A DNA stretch of 64,000 nt from Siphonodentalium dalli (GCA_032622095.1 CP136068.1:48354443-48418442), one strand, 5' to 3'. Positions 1-11,830 are shown, counted from the stretch's first letter. Notes: generated by a model from the letters alone, not told the origin. Translations and numbers: made by a program.

Positions 1-189
1 CAGTGTGTGCACGTTAAAGAACGCTACTGGAGTCACCACAGGGTTATAAAGTTACTCGGCCGTGGTAGCACCTGGACCTCCACATAATCCTCAGAACATT
101 GAGGGCGATGGAGTATCGAGTAGATAGATAGATAGTCAATCTGATAGAATTCCCAGAATCTCTTTAATATTGTCATGCCATGGCCAATT

Positions 190-830
190 TAACACTAAGT
201 GAACGTTCAGATTACCACGATACAATTGTAAGTAGGTAAAAAATAATATCATGCACTGTTTTATTTAAAAGCGAAATTGTGGCGTATCCTTGGTTATCCC
301 CATTTGCGACGTAATCACTAATCAGTCATGTGTATGTAAAAAGTGTGGCCTGAAGGAACGCATGATAGTCAATCACATGCTTTACAAAAAAACTGTGATT
401 TCATCATGTACGACATCGTAATCGTGTGAACAAACTATCCACGATCTCGTCGATCCCGGTTCCTCCACTTAAGATTATATCTTTCATCTGTACGTTCACT
501 GAGTGAACATTCATGATTCATATGACTACGATTCAATTGTAAGTGGACAGATTCCCATCTTGGGTAATAACCGATAGTTGGACTGCGCATGCTCACGACA
601 TGATCACGAGTTATATCAATGCAGATTTGCAAAAATTGTGACGTATCCTTGGTTACCTCCACTTGGTGAAATTTGCGTGTACGTAAAAATCGTACAAAGT
701 AAATAGAAATATCATAGGATAGTTAATCACGTGGTTAACCACCGATATTAAATATTCTCATCTGCGATGACATCGTAACAAACTATCCATGATTTTGTCA
801 GGCCCGATTCCTCCACTTACGATTGAATTA
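190..830 (+). repeat. two ~357 bp tandem units inside copy 1
   Basis: Markers recur at an offset of about 357-361 bases: GACGTATCCTTGGTTA-like words near 287 and 638, and CGTAACAAACTATCCA-like words near 412 and 769. Words of the type CCACTTACGATTGAAT occur in both orientations around each unit. The same pair exists in copy 2 at about 42655-43375. It is an old internal duplication with no coding evidence. Confidence 0.6.
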
Positions 831-1266
831 TGGTCTTCTGACATCTGAATCGTCGAAAATGCTAATATTGTTGGAAGAATGAACTTTACACTTGGTTTTT
901 GAATATGTTTGCAAATTATGAAAATACATGCATCCATATCACATACATATATATGCAGCATACATGTACATGTATTTTTTCTTCAATTACAGAAATACCA
1001 GATTCATTAGCCATGGTGGATGCGGCATCATGCCCTCTCATCTTCAACATATGAAGATTGATTTCGCCCATGATTAGTCTAAGCGTCGGTCCTGTCTAGC
1101 TAGACACGTGGCAATGAACAATTGACAGGTGAAATATTACTGGAAGTCTGTTCGCCAAAATACCAGTGGTGAGTTTATAATCTACATGTATAGCTACCAT
1201 GCAGATGAATATTTGTACATTGTCACCAATACATGTATATACTGCTATCCTCAAAATTATGGACCT

Positions 1267-1425
1267 TAAAAATGGGGGGGGGGGCAGGGGGGGGGGGGCG
1301 AAAAAAACTGCAGACACAGGGTGGAAAAAACTGTTTTCTTCGGTTTGGGTATCCCCCCCCCCCCCCCCAAAACAGCAAAAACTGCATTTTTTTTCCACTG
1401 ACCATTTGCCCGCCCCCCCCCAAAT
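1267..1425. repeat. G and C homopolymer cluster (copy 1)
   Basis: Runs of 8-14 G are followed within about 80-150 bases by runs of 9-17 C. The equivalent stretch in copy 2 (43783-43928) has the same arrangement with different run lengths. Such runs can form G-quadruplex or long G:C hairpin structures and are prone to replication slippage. Long open frames here, rich in Gly and Pro, are artefacts of the runs. Similar C runs lie at 2043-2062 and 44603-44616. Confidence 0.75.
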
Positions 1426-2623
1426 CAAATCTACCGCAGCCGGACAACAACTCGGTTTGACCGGAAAGCGAAAAAAACACCGGAGCATACAATTCACGAG
1501 AAGGTGCTTGTTAACTTAGTTTAGATTATTGTGACTAAAATGGTCATTGTCTACCAGTAGAACGCAGATTTGTACCTCGTGATGTCATGACATGTACAAA
1601 CATGTATATTGGTGATCGCAACGCTATGTATACACTTTAAAAAATGACAACTAGTCATTACCTCGACTTTGAAAAAGATGCAAATGAGATGAGTGAGATA
1701 CCAGCATATAACTGTTTTCTGATACCATTGGAGGAGAAATTGTTTAATACATGGGATAGTTCTGCAGTAAAAATTTGCCAGATAAGCGATCGCAGGGTAG
1801 AATTCTGCAATTGACTGGTAGACACTGACATAGTTGGCATTATTAAGAGGGTTAATGGGGTCAATATCACATGTACACCAAGACAGTGGTTATCCAAAAT
1901 TGTTTTATGTGGATTGTATTACTCATGTATATATGATTTGGATATTAAGGTTAATCCATATTCTATAAAATGAGAGAAAATTGAAGTTGTGAGTCTGAAA
2001 ATACATATTTGGAAAAATATTACATGCAAATTTTTTCCGACAACCCCCCCCCCCCCCCCCCCTAAATGAATAAGGAAAAAATTTACGTGTAAATTTTTTA
2101 CGCCTAAGTCCTAAGTACCACCCCACCCCCCCGGTATGTTGTGTCCCGCAGTTGTTTTCCGGGGGGGATACCTGGTAATGATCGCAGTATATACGGGCAG
2201 TATATGATATCCACCACGGTATCAAGTCGATTACTGTTGTGGAGCACCATGCAGTTATGATACACCAACAAATATCACACCAAAAGTTGAAAATTAAAAC
2301 AGCCACATGGATCTTGTTCAATGAACTTATATATGCATGAATAAGATGAATCACTAAATTATCTTTTCATGCTTGTTTGTGTAATGCCAATCAATGCAGC
2401 CTGACAACATGGATGGGTGGAGTTTATAAATTGACAGCCTAAACAATGTTGGCAACTTAAAAGTTCATTATGTGCTACATTTAACTCCCGTATATACAAT
2501 ACAATTTTTCTATCAGCGTTCCCATGTCCTATATTTGGAATAATATATACATGTACATGTAACGAAGGCCATCCGTTCCACAGATAGGAGGAAAAACACT
2601 GCATTTTATTTTCATGCATGCGA

Positions 2624-2786
2624 AACATGACAACATGCATATGGGGTGTAACATGACAACATGCATATGCCATATGGGGTGTAACATGACAACATGCATA
2701 TGGGGTGTAACATGACAACATGCATATGGGGTGTAACATGACAACATGCATATGGGGTGTGACATGACAACATGCATATGGGGTGT
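2624..2786 (+). repeat. 26 bp minisatellite, six units (copy 1)
   Basis: Units of the form AACATGACAACATGCATATG plus GGGTGT start at 2624, 2650, 2683, 2709, 2735 and 2761. The second unit carries a 7-base internal insertion. The open frames across it simply repeat a Met/Cys/His-rich peptide and are not taken as coding. Confidence 0.95.
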
Positions 2787-3117
2787 AACTGTGGTATATG
2801 CAACGTTGAAACTGTACTAGTAACCATAATGAGGTGTTGGAGGTTACTGTGCTTTATATATCTTTAATACTGCAGTATTAACGGGGGCACTATACTAAGA
2901 GGTGGCCAATTACTTTGAGTATACATGTAGCCATACCTCACACATGGAACAGGGCTTGACTTATTTTTAGGTACATGGAAAAATAGGTACGCAGAGCAAT
3001 ACATAACACCTAGTCTGCTTCGTATATTTTACATAAATATCAACCGATTTGGTGCAGTGTTGAAGCGGTAACCTTTCTAGTACTGCTGTGTTAGAAGTTG
3101 CTGGTGTGAGACCACAC

Positions 3118-3195
3118 AAGCCATATTTCTGAATAAATCCTGAAAAATTACCCACAATCCTGAGGTTAAGTGGTCACTTACTTTGGGCATTACTG
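3118..3195 (-). mobile_element. mariner-like MITE half (copy 1)
   Basis: The segment ends in GGGCATTACTG followed by TA. It shares AAATCCTGAAAAATTACCC and AAGTGGTC-ATTACTTTGGGC words with the full foldback element at 48130-48313. Only one arm is present; the partner arm was not found upstream. The paralogous half in copy 2 ends at 45648. Confidence 0.55.
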
Positions 3196-3450
3196 TAATT
3201 CCCTGACATTCCCCCAATCTTTGACTAAAAGAAAATTCACCCTTTTGATATCATTTGACCATGAAATGGCCCGAAAAAGATGTTTTATGAGATTTACGTT
3301 TGTTTTTTATTTAATTTTGTTTGTTCAAGTAACATATCAAATGAGTGAAATTTTATTTTAGTCATTCATGTGGGTATTGTTAGTGGGGAGATATTTAAGG
3401 GGAGGTATCCTGTTACAACGGTATATGCTACTAGTATATGTACATAAGTA

Positions 3451-3597
3451 TTAACTGTCATGTGGACTGTTTTTATGGAGATGTAACCGTGAGGTAAGTG
3501 GACATAACTTGTGTAAAACCCAAAGGGTTTTACATACAAGTTATGACCACTTTCCTCACGGTTACATCTCCATTAAAATAGTCCACATGACAGTTAA
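3451..3597. repeat. near-perfect long hairpin (copy 1)
   Basis: The arms run from TTAACTGTCATGTGGACT inward and return as AGTCCACATGACAGTTAA, with about 65 paired bases per arm and very few mismatches. The centre is AAAACCCAAAGGGTTTT. It could extrude as a cruciform, or it may be a foldback MITE. Copy 2 carries it at 45912-46051 with a shortened centre. Confidence 0.9.
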
Positions 3598-5384
3598 TCC
3601 TTATATTTATATACATTTAGCGAAAAAGCCACTTTTGTAAATGTATTTAAATTGAATAGTGTATCGTGACAAAAAACAGCCCAAAGTACCCAATAGCACC
3701 CTTGGCAAAAGTTAATAGGAACAATTTCTCTTCATATTGCAACCAGATGATGTATTAAGTCAATCCTGCGCGAGTCCAAATGCTCCCAAAACATTACGCG
3801 TTCGTCTTTCCAAACCCAATGACGTATGTATGGTGTTGTGAGCTTGGTGTTATGAGCCGTTGCGCATTCACCGAGAAATAACTGCAACTAGCCACGTGGG
3901 CGCCGACCAATCAGTATGCTGGATTTAGTGATGACAACACTTAGTATGTAAATATATGTATTTGTAGCTGATTCTGACCAACATGCAGCGTTTGAATGGA
4001 TAACATTACTGTTATAACTGCCCCTCCACCCCCGGTGATTAATTTGGACCGTACATCTTAATAATATGTACATGATTAGTCATTCCGCTTTTCTGATGTC
4101 ATTACAAGCATTCAAATCTTATTTTTCAGACAGGAGGAGCTGCCTGACTGGATTGAGACATACACATTTCATTCAAGGCATGATATCTGACAACCAATCA
4201 TAGAATCATGTTTCCTGAGTGTTTCTTGCAGATAATGATTACCCTTGATACCAATATTATTAATTCTGTCCAGGACTGGATGAGGAAGGATTTCAAATGT
4301 TATTCGGTGTACATGTAACGGATACATGTAATCTAGATGTTATCGGTATTCGTCCATGCATGACATAATGTGAGTTGTTGCTTTGTGACAGTCCTGGCTA
4401 TATACATGTACCATATGTATGCCAATGGACGGTATGCACTGAATCCAGTACTGTGCAGCGAAGGGGAGGCTTTAATATATAACCAAATGATGACCAATGT
4501 CTTCATCAAAGGCAAAAATGACACATCAATTCCTTCCTTGATGGAGACCGATCAGTGACGTCTACATTTTATCAGACTTAGTGGTGAAAATCTTGGCAAG
4601 TGAAGTTAGTGAATTCAATTCTACAACATACATGTACCTGTATGCTTCTGTATGTACCTGTATGAGTCTCAGAAAATGTGCACTATGGCATCCAGTGTAT
4701 GCATAACCTTTGTTATACCGTACTTCATACTACATTGACCAGAATTTGGAGGTGTACCAGTTTCATATCTCTACACAAACCACAACAGTACCCATGGATC
4801 AGTCTCAAGCCTTGTTTCTGAGCTTGTCTGAAGGATATGAACTTTTAAAGATATATTATGCACTTGTTCTGGTGCGTGAAACTGATCAGTTAGTACCAAG
4901 GCGCTATGCCAACTGGAATAAGGTAGCATTCTACTAACATAGCCGAAAATCGAAAGCAAATCAACCGTAATACTCCATAGAAAACATTGTCTGAACTACG
5001 CTCAATTGTGAATATTTACTACTCGATTCGGGGCGCATCTATCGGCGATAATATAACGAAAACGAGTTCGCCTTTGATAGTTACTGCATTTAATTATGTA
5101 TACGAATGATGGTGTGTGTTGTTAATTTGGATATAATGTTTGTAAAAAGTACTACTTTTAACAAGATTATTCTCCATTTATATTTTATCACCCTATTGGA
5201 GTGTTTCACATCACTTCAAGTGACACATTTTTGCAGCATGTCAATATAATCAGATTCATGTACATGTACACACATACAGGCCTTAAAATCCATCACAGAA
5301 TAAAAATATTCTGATGTTCCTTTATCTTTGTCAACCTGCTGTATCACCAAGTAATCTGTACAAGGAGCTTAATGTGGCTTAGAC

Positions 5385-6205
5385 ATAGAGCACATTCATT
5401 TGTTGCATATATTCTGTTGAGTATACAAGGAGATGGTCTCATAAATGGCCGGATTTAGTGTACCCTTTAATGCTTGTAATACATGCATGTACTAGTACCT
5501 GTTTAGACCAAGTTTTCCCTGTCCACAACTTGTGGTATCGGTTGGGTTTATGCTGTTTTGGACCGAGTCCCATCCCGATACTCTTCTATAATGGACTTTA
5601 CGCCCAGAATTGTGGGTTGAAGTTATCTTGATTGTAGCACTACCAGTATTTCGTCAGATTAGGTCAAAGTGACGCTTTTTTATAAGAACATAGAGGGCAG
5701 CCTTTCCCAAGCGTGATGATTTCAAACCTACATATACTTAAAGTAATTGACCATCTCTAACGTGGTGTTACCCAGGTAATGCTGTGGTATTACACTGCAG
5801 TAATTTCCAACACCATGGTAAGGTTGTCACTTGAACACAAAACAGCACCACGATGGATGCGGTATGCAATTAAAATGCAGTGATTCTCCTTATATCTTTG
5901 GAACTTAAAGGAATGGATGGCCTTCGTTATAGGTTATAATTTATAAATAACATTTACAAAAAGTTTCCCAAGAATATACTAATAGTATAGGATAATGTTC
6001 ATATGAATGCGTTATTATCCACAAAACACACTTTGTGTGAGTCAATCGTTTGTTTATATACAGCAGTAAATAGTGAGCGATAAGTAAAACACTCAACACC
6101 GTTGCGATTGTTTAATTGAGCGATTCATGGTGACCCATTCAACACTTCAAAATCTTGAGAGGTTATAGAAGAGTAGCCGGACAGGACTCGATCCAAAACA
6201 GTTTC
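5385..6205. other. copy-1-specific segment, no gene seen
   Basis: Here copies 1 and 2 of the 8 kb unit are unrelated. Copy 1 has about 900 bases with no recognised coding sequence. Copy 2 has about 730 different bases at 47860-48591 containing an intact mariner-like MITE. Homology resumes inside a MITE arm at about 6283. Confidence 0.6.
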
Positions 6206-6209
6206 AACT

Positions 6210-6423
6210 GCAGTAATGCTCTAAGTAATCAACTCCTGAACCACAGCAGAATTATGGGTAACTTTTCAGGATTTAGTTGGAAATATGGCTTGTTGCCATT
6301 CATCGGAAAGCTCTCAGAGAGCTTTCTGATGAATGGCAACAAGCCATATTTCCGACTAAATCCTGAAAAGTTACCCATAATTCTACTGTGTTTAAGGAGT
6401 CGATTATACTCTGGGCATTACTG
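6210..6423. mobile_element. mariner-like foldback MITE (copy 1)
   Basis: The inverted arms begin CAGTAATGC and end GCATTACTG, with TA directly after the right end. The arms share AATTATGGGTAACTTTTCAG and ATGGCTTGTTGCCATTCATC on opposite strands. The inner stem around 6285-6346 is almost perfect. CAGT-type ends with TA duplications are characteristic of Tc1/mariner. There is no transposase coding capacity. Confidence 0.75.
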
Positions 6424-7616
6424 TATTCGATATCTCAAGCTGTTGCATACCGAAAAGACTTGGGCTAGTACCTGAACAGTAAACCTGCAATCTGCATGAT
6501 TCATGAAACAGCTATTGAAACCATGCTGTATATACTTAGAATTACACAATTTTGTTTATGGGTTTGTTGATATGACACGAGTGCTAGCGCACAATGACGG
6601 AATGAACAGCACACCCTAGAGTTCTATCTTTCCTCAATGGCACAAGTGCTGTATCAACAAATCCATTAATACAAGTGTCTTTCTGTGTTTATTACACATC
6701 ACCCGTCCTAGAATATGTGCATTTAAAAATACAGGGTTACGATGTTTATTAAGGCACATACAGTGCTTGTTTTGTCATGTGTGATGAATTTTTATCCTAT
6801 CGTTTGAACTGGATACTCAAATAACAGAAATTGTTATATATTATTTTTGCAACCGACAGATTTGAGGTAACTCTTTCTATAAATATATTGAAAATCATGT
6901 GTCGGGATGTAATATTAGCAATCAATATATTTTTTGTTGCGTATATAGGTTTATACAATTTTAAGAGGCAGAACAAGATACAGGTACTTTGTATAGTTTC
7001 ATTTCGCGAATGTACACAGTATCTTGTTTGGCCACTTGCAATTTTAGAAACCCATAACTGTAACGAGAAATTGTTGACTGTATATTTAAAGTTTAAAGGT
7101 ACGGGAGGACTTGGCGGTGGGTATGCTGTGAAAATATTTCCACCGGTCAAAAACCGCCACAAACAGAAAGAATATTAAAATGCAGACAGACTTTGTCCGT
7201 ATACAAATAAGAAATATCGCATAAACAGTATGTTATTGTCATATGTTTGACCATTCTTATGTAAACAAAAGCATAAAAAGGTACTTTCCTGGTGTTTGTT
7301 TATATTATGATGGTAAACATAAAGAGCGTTCATTGTTGCTGAATTTTGATATGGAACGAATAAAGAGCATTTATATCATTTGTGTGTGATTAGCCAGTAA
7401 CACTGTGCTGCCTTCTGTAACACAATCAGGCTCCTGCTTAGGTAAAATATAGTAGGTCTTTATGATAGCATGCTGTTTACGCGATGGTCATGTTTATATG
7501 AACAAAACTGTATGCGTTTTAATGTTTTTCTGTTTACGGTGATTGAAACAAATATGAATATTTTCGACAACTAAGGTCTCCCGTGCCTTTAAGCCCCCTT
7601 ATTGTCTCTATTTTTA

Positions 7617-8218
7617 TATTCAGAATAAATGTCAATTGTATATTTTAAAACACAATTGAAATTATATATTAATTTAAAATTAAATGTTTTTCATAATTAA
7701 GAATTGTTTTCTAATATATCTTTCCTAATTGGGGAAAATATTCCTAGTTAAGAAAACTTGTTTTCCTCACTTAGATTTATTTTCCTGCTTGAGAAAATCT
7801 CATTCTAGAAAAAATTGGCATCACTTAAGAAAAAATATCTTGACGATATTTCTTACTATAGAAAATATAATTTCTTGTTCTAGATTAATTGTATAGCTTT
7901 CTTAAATTTCTAGCTATTCTCCCAAGATAATCGCAGTATCTTAAACTTATCTTATTTCAAGAAAAATAAACTTATGTGAGAAAAACAATCTTTCCTACAT
8001 TAAGAAAAAAAATCTATACTAAGATTTTTTTACTAGGATTTTCTTACTAAGATTACTGTGTTTTCTTAAAGAAATTTTCTCAGACAAGAAATTATCCCAC
8101 CCTTTCATTTCTTGACCTAGAAAATATGTTTTTCTTATTTTTCTAGCTATTCTCCCAAGATAATATCTCATTTCAAGATTATTTTTTTCCTGAATTGAGA
8201 AAATATTTTTGGCAGTGT
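7617..8218 (-). mobile_element. CACTA/EnSpm-like terminus (copy 1)
   Basis: Read on the minus strand it begins CACTGCCAAAAATATTTTCT and continues with dozens of short AAGAAA and TTTCTT words in both orientations. That is the layout of EnSpm/CACTA subterminal repeats. The matching end in copy 2 is at about 49950-50553, and a related end occurs in the opposite orientation at 37685. No left CACTG partner was found for this copy. Confidence 0.6.
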
Positions 8219-8799
8219 GACTATAACTAAGCAACACACACGATGAAGCTACGTGTTTTAGTTACTAAAGTCACAAAATCTTATTTATATTGGTCTGATT
8301 GTCGCTCAAGTGTAATGCATTGTGACTTACGTACTGCCACAAATACTATAAAAAGGTAGTACTTAAAATGTGATTATGTATAACACATATTATTGTGGAA
8401 TGGGAGACAACTAATAAAACATAGACCAAAATTTCACATTTTTCCAATGAAAATATTGTTCATTACAGAAAGCCAGCAGTGGATGCAAACACAACGAAAT
8501 GGAAATACCGACAGTATCAGGTGATTCGGAATGCAGCACAATAACAGGTATGCACGGGCACCAGACACAAGATATGTTATACATGTAGAGTCGCACACCA
8601 TCATCAGATATTGTTTAAATATTAACAAATAGAAAGTGCAAGAATCTTATAGCCAAGTTATAGATAGATAGATAGATACTCTAATGCGCAATCGCTATAC
8701 GGATACAGGATATGGCTAAGAAAGAAAAAAACAAAAATATATACATAAACATGCAAATAAAATATATGACTAGAATATTTGTGCTGAATGATTACAGTG
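8219..8799. other. intergenic interval, no gene seen
   Basis: This interval holds a short (GATA)n tract near 8663-8678 and otherwise unremarkable AT-rich sequence. No conserved open frame was recognised. Confidence 0.5.
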
Positions 8800-10430
8800 T
8801 TATTGTCGTAATATTTCGGCTTCAATTAAATATTTACTTAGAGCTCTGCTCAGTTGTTTATCATTAGATATGAATATTTCTTGAAGCTTTTGGCGTTCGT
8901 CTAACACATCGTAATTTGATATCACATTCTTCTCGTAACTGCTAAAGACTTGCCTGGGACTGTGGTACTTAGGGCAGTGTAATAACAAGTGAGACTCATC
9001 TTCAATATGTTTATCTTTAGCGTGAATATTATAATAATAATAATAATAAATAGTTTTTATATAGCGCTTTATCCCATATGGCCCAGAGCGCTTATGACTA
9101 CATTGTTTGCAAGTCCGTTCCTATACGGGGATTGGATTAGGTTTCACATGTCTGCCTATTTCTATTTCTAGCTTGTGCGAGCTTGTAACAAGTTTCGATA
9201 TTGGACGTCTTTCATTTCGAGATAACGTTGTTAAATAAGAAGCCCTTGTTTCAAAATATGTTTTGATTTTTTGCCATAAATTCTAATTGACTTTTTTGCA
9301 CATGCACCTTTTATATCAAGGTGCCTCCATGCTTGTCGGAAATGGTCTTGTAATCGGGATTGAAATTTCTCCCCAAAAGTATCTATGTTGACCGATTTTG
9401 GTGATTCCCACACGTACCCAAATCCATATTTATATAAGTTATTTGTAATACACTGTAACCACTCATTATCCGCATAACAAGAAATCAATTCTAAACATGT
9501 ATAAACCAATCGTTTCTCACACAAAGTGTTAGCTCGAAGCCAATAGAGTATCATGTTCCTTAATACAATGATATAGATCGGAAATCTACCCATTTCGGCT
9601 CGTACAGCCATATTAGATGTGTTCCTAAATAATCCCAAAATTCGTTTACAAAATTGTATGTGGAATTTTTCGGAAGGAACCTCCATTTCGTTTAAGTATT
9701 CGTCTAGACGCCCAAGAAGAATGCTGGCATACATTTTCCCAAGAACACTAGTTAATGTCAGACCCCGCATCTGGTCCGGGGAATTTGCATTATTACATTT
9801 TGGAATAGCAACAACTATGCCTTCAGTCCATTTGCTGGGTATATGTCCCTTACTAAGAACCAAATTAAAAAGACGTGTTAACAGTGGGAGAGTATATACT
9901 TTAGAAGCTTTCAGCATTTCTGCGTTAATGTTGTCAGGGCCGGCCGATTTTCCGATTTTTAAATTACGCAACGCTTTTTCAACATCTTCTGTAGATATGT
10001 CATAATCAGGCTGATTATTGGAGGAGATATTTTGTTCCATGTCAGATGTACCATGGATGTTATCAGAAAAATGGTCACCGGTGTCGTCCGTTTTCTGTCC
10101 GAGATTTTTATAGGGTTCGTAGAGTTCAACGGGGCTAACTGATTGCGACATTTTATTTGAATTAGAGGATTCGCGATCCAATTGTTTAACTAGCGCCCAG
10201 TATTCCTTCGGCTTATTGTTTTGCATGTGTACCAGTTGCCCATATATATTACTCCGATAATCACCACGTTTCCTTTTTATGAGTTTTATATTGACGTTTT
10301 AGCGAAAAATAATTTTCCCGGACGACTGGATCATAGTGCTGAGCATTAAGTTCCCGTGCACAAAGCTTCAATTGTTGTTTCTTTCCACGACGAAAGTTAC
10401 ATCACATGGAGCTTGTGTCCATTTATTTGT
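8800..10430 (-). pseudogene. decayed non-LTR retrotransposon (LINE) ORF2
   Basis: Read on the minus strand this is the reverse transcriptase polyprotein of a Jockey/CR1-like LINE. From the N-terminal side there is a frameshifted linker (ARELNAQHYD region, about 10270-10390) and then an open frame at 10226-9231 with LKIGKSAGPDNINAEMLK, KWTEGIVVAIPKCN and LDEYLNEMEV. It jumps at about 9650-9690 directly to FCKRILGLFRNTSNMAVRAE, the region beyond the catalytic domain. After a SINE-like insertion (9028-9101) it ends with EDESHLLLHCPKYHSP and a stop at 8800. The acidic YADD-type catalytic motif and thumb are missing, so the copy cannot be active. Stops and frame changes add to this. LINE origin is strongly supported; the exact clade is inferred. 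Confidence 0.88.
9028..9101 (+). mobile_element. SINE-like insertion with AAT repeat
   Basis: An (AAT)n stretch is followed by TTTTTATATAGCGCTTTATC and a GCGCTT end. It interrupts the LINE reading frame between a CKQC segment and the HIEDESH segment. Short elements with this ATATAGCGC word are common in invertebrate genomes. The family was not verified. Confidence 0.5.
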
Positions 10431-10564
10431 GCTGCCTTTCCCGATGTTGTGAGATTGATAATGGGTTATAGGATCGTCGCCCGGGTTTAGTTTCTTGTTT
10501 TAATCGTATCACGATTGTCCGTTGATGCCGATCGCGTTACTACTCCGTCTTTGTTTGTGTTGGT

Positions 10565-10760
10565 TGCCGCCATATATATATATATATATCTTTATTATCC
10601 TCCATATATGGAGATTCATATATGAATGTTTATATTATGAGAACAAACACAATTTGGTACATAACACAGTGTATAAAAAAATTAAGATTACAAACATATC
10701 TACAACACATGTCTCAATATGTATGATGAACCAACTAAACATGCACATATACACACATTC
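10565..10760 (-). mobile_element. probable LINE 3' end with TA microsatellite
   Basis: Read on the minus strand, GGAGGATAATAAAG runs into a (TA)n tail, as at LINE 3' ends. A similar arrangement (GGAGGAAATAAAGG then TA repeats) occurs at 20938-20965. No coding remnant was recognised nearby. Confidence 0.35.
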
Positions 10761-10865
10761 ATGCACTACAAAAGGTAGACATTCCATTCTACAGCCATAT
10801 CGTACTTACATACAGAGAAATAGCATACTCCGAGACGACCAAGCCGGAGTTGGACCCACTTCAGT

Positions 10866-10868
<3 letters not shown>

Positions 10869-10902
<34 letters not shown>
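10869..10902. repeat. (CT)n microsatellite
   Basis: About 17 uninterrupted CT dinucleotides. The open frames through it encode Ser/Leu or Arg/Glu runs and are not real genes. Confidence 0.98.
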
Positions 10903-10904
<2 letters not shown>

Positions 10905-10977
10905 AAGACCCACAAACGCCAATGCCTTTGTGCAGTCTTACCGACTCGGAGCCGACCATTTCCCAGCACCACTCATG

Positions 10978-11110
10978 TGTGTATATATATATATACAGCC
11001 ATATCGTACTTACAGACATACAGGCGACAGTCAGACAAGCAGGCATACGAGACAAACAAACAAACGACAGACATACATACATACAGACTAATGTACTTAC
11101 TGGTAAAACA
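10978..11110. repeat. TA and CAGACATA-type simple repeat
   Basis: A (TA)n tract is followed by a degenerate series of CAGACA, GGCA and CATA words. The same composition recurs at 21110-21365, downstream of the same kind of LINE-like tail, so the two regions are probably related repeats. Confidence 0.6.
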
Positions 11111-11230
11111 ATACACAGATACATGTGATATATACAGATAAAGTCGCTAAGTAGGTCATCGTTTCTCTATAAGGAGCCTGTGAATTTTGCGATAAAATAC
11201 ATTTAAATTTGCTCGGTGGATAAACAGAAC

Positions 11231-11368
11231 ATCCACATAGTGTAGCTGAATAGAGAATTTATTTTTGCTCGTATGTGGGCATATATTTGGCTCGCCTATA
11301 GAGGCTCGCCAAATAGATGCCCACATACTCGCAAAAATAAATTCTTTATTCAACTCCACTATGCGGAT
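11231..11368. mobile_element. foldback MITE / hairpin
   Basis: The arms from ATCCACATAG inward and back to CTATGCGGAT pair with few mismatches, for example GTATGTGGGCATATATTTGG against CCAAATAGATGCCCACATAC. The loop is very short. It is a small non-autonomous foldback element of unknown superfamily; target duplications are not clear. Confidence 0.75.
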
Positions 11369-11379
11369 ATTCTCTATTT

Positions 11380-11830
11380 GTTTCATTGCGTAACATGCGT
11401 GAAAATTAAATTTATATCTCTGTTCCTCATTCCTGTTACTCGGAATTTTGTTCGTGTTTGGCACATTTCTTATTCACCGTTCGACGTTCCCGCCAATTAT
11501 ACGCTTAGTTCTCAAAAGTAGTGTTTAAATGATGCAATATTAAAGAAGGGAAGAGGCTCTGCTTTCGAATGATGTGTAACATGTATTGTTTCAATGTGTG
11601 AAAATTAAGTTGATATCTCTGTTCCGCATTCCTGTTACTCGGAAAAATTTACGTTTTTAGCAAATTTCCGATTCTTTCGAATGATGTATAATATGGATTG
11701 TTTCATAGCGTAAAACGCGAGAAATATGGGCTTATATATCTGTTCCTCATTCCTGTTACTCGAAATAGTCAATCTGTTACTCGGAAGTGGTTCCTGTTCC
11801 TCGTTCCGTTCCTGCTACTCGAAATAGTCC
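11380..11830. repeat. degenerate tandem repeat (CCTGTTACTCG type)
   Basis: Near-copies of TCTCTGTTCCTCATTCCTG followed by TTACTCG appear at about 11417, 11617 and 11739, with shorter echoes to 11828. Each longer copy is preceded by a TTTCATTGCGTAA-like word. No coding evidence. Confidence 0.6.

Larger units (their letters stand above)
135..8218 (+). mobile_element. 8 kb repeat unit, copy 1
   Basis: This segment recurs in the same orientation at 42601-50554, with only about one to three differences per 60-base row over most of its length. Left homology begins at GTCAAYCTGATAGAATTCCC. Right homology stops at GGCAGTG, and the flanking bases are unrelated on both sides of both copies. No conserved protein is recognisable; its open frames are short and come from repeats. 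It contains tandem repeats, G/C homopolymers, a 26 bp minisatellite, a perfect-stem hairpin, mariner-like MITEs and a CACTA-like terminus. Shared sharp ends with different flanks suggest a large non-autonomous mobile element, but a dispersed segmental duplication is possible because I see no clear target-site duplication. Confidence 0.85.

Noticed and set aside
1096..1519. Overlapping open frames of 75-133 codons rich in Gly/Pro on both strands
   Set aside because: They are open because of G and C homopolymers. The paralogous region at 43645-44034 has different frames, so there is no conserved protein.
2359..2827. Open frames repeating MHVVMLHPICMLSCYTP-like peptides
   Set aside because: Pure translation of the 26 bp minisatellite in several frames.
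9619..10005. 128-codon + strand frame
   Set aside because: It lies antisense to the LINE reverse-transcriptase frame, which has clear motifs.
10860..11128. Open frames through CT, TA and CAGA repeats
   Set aside because: Low-complexity translations only.
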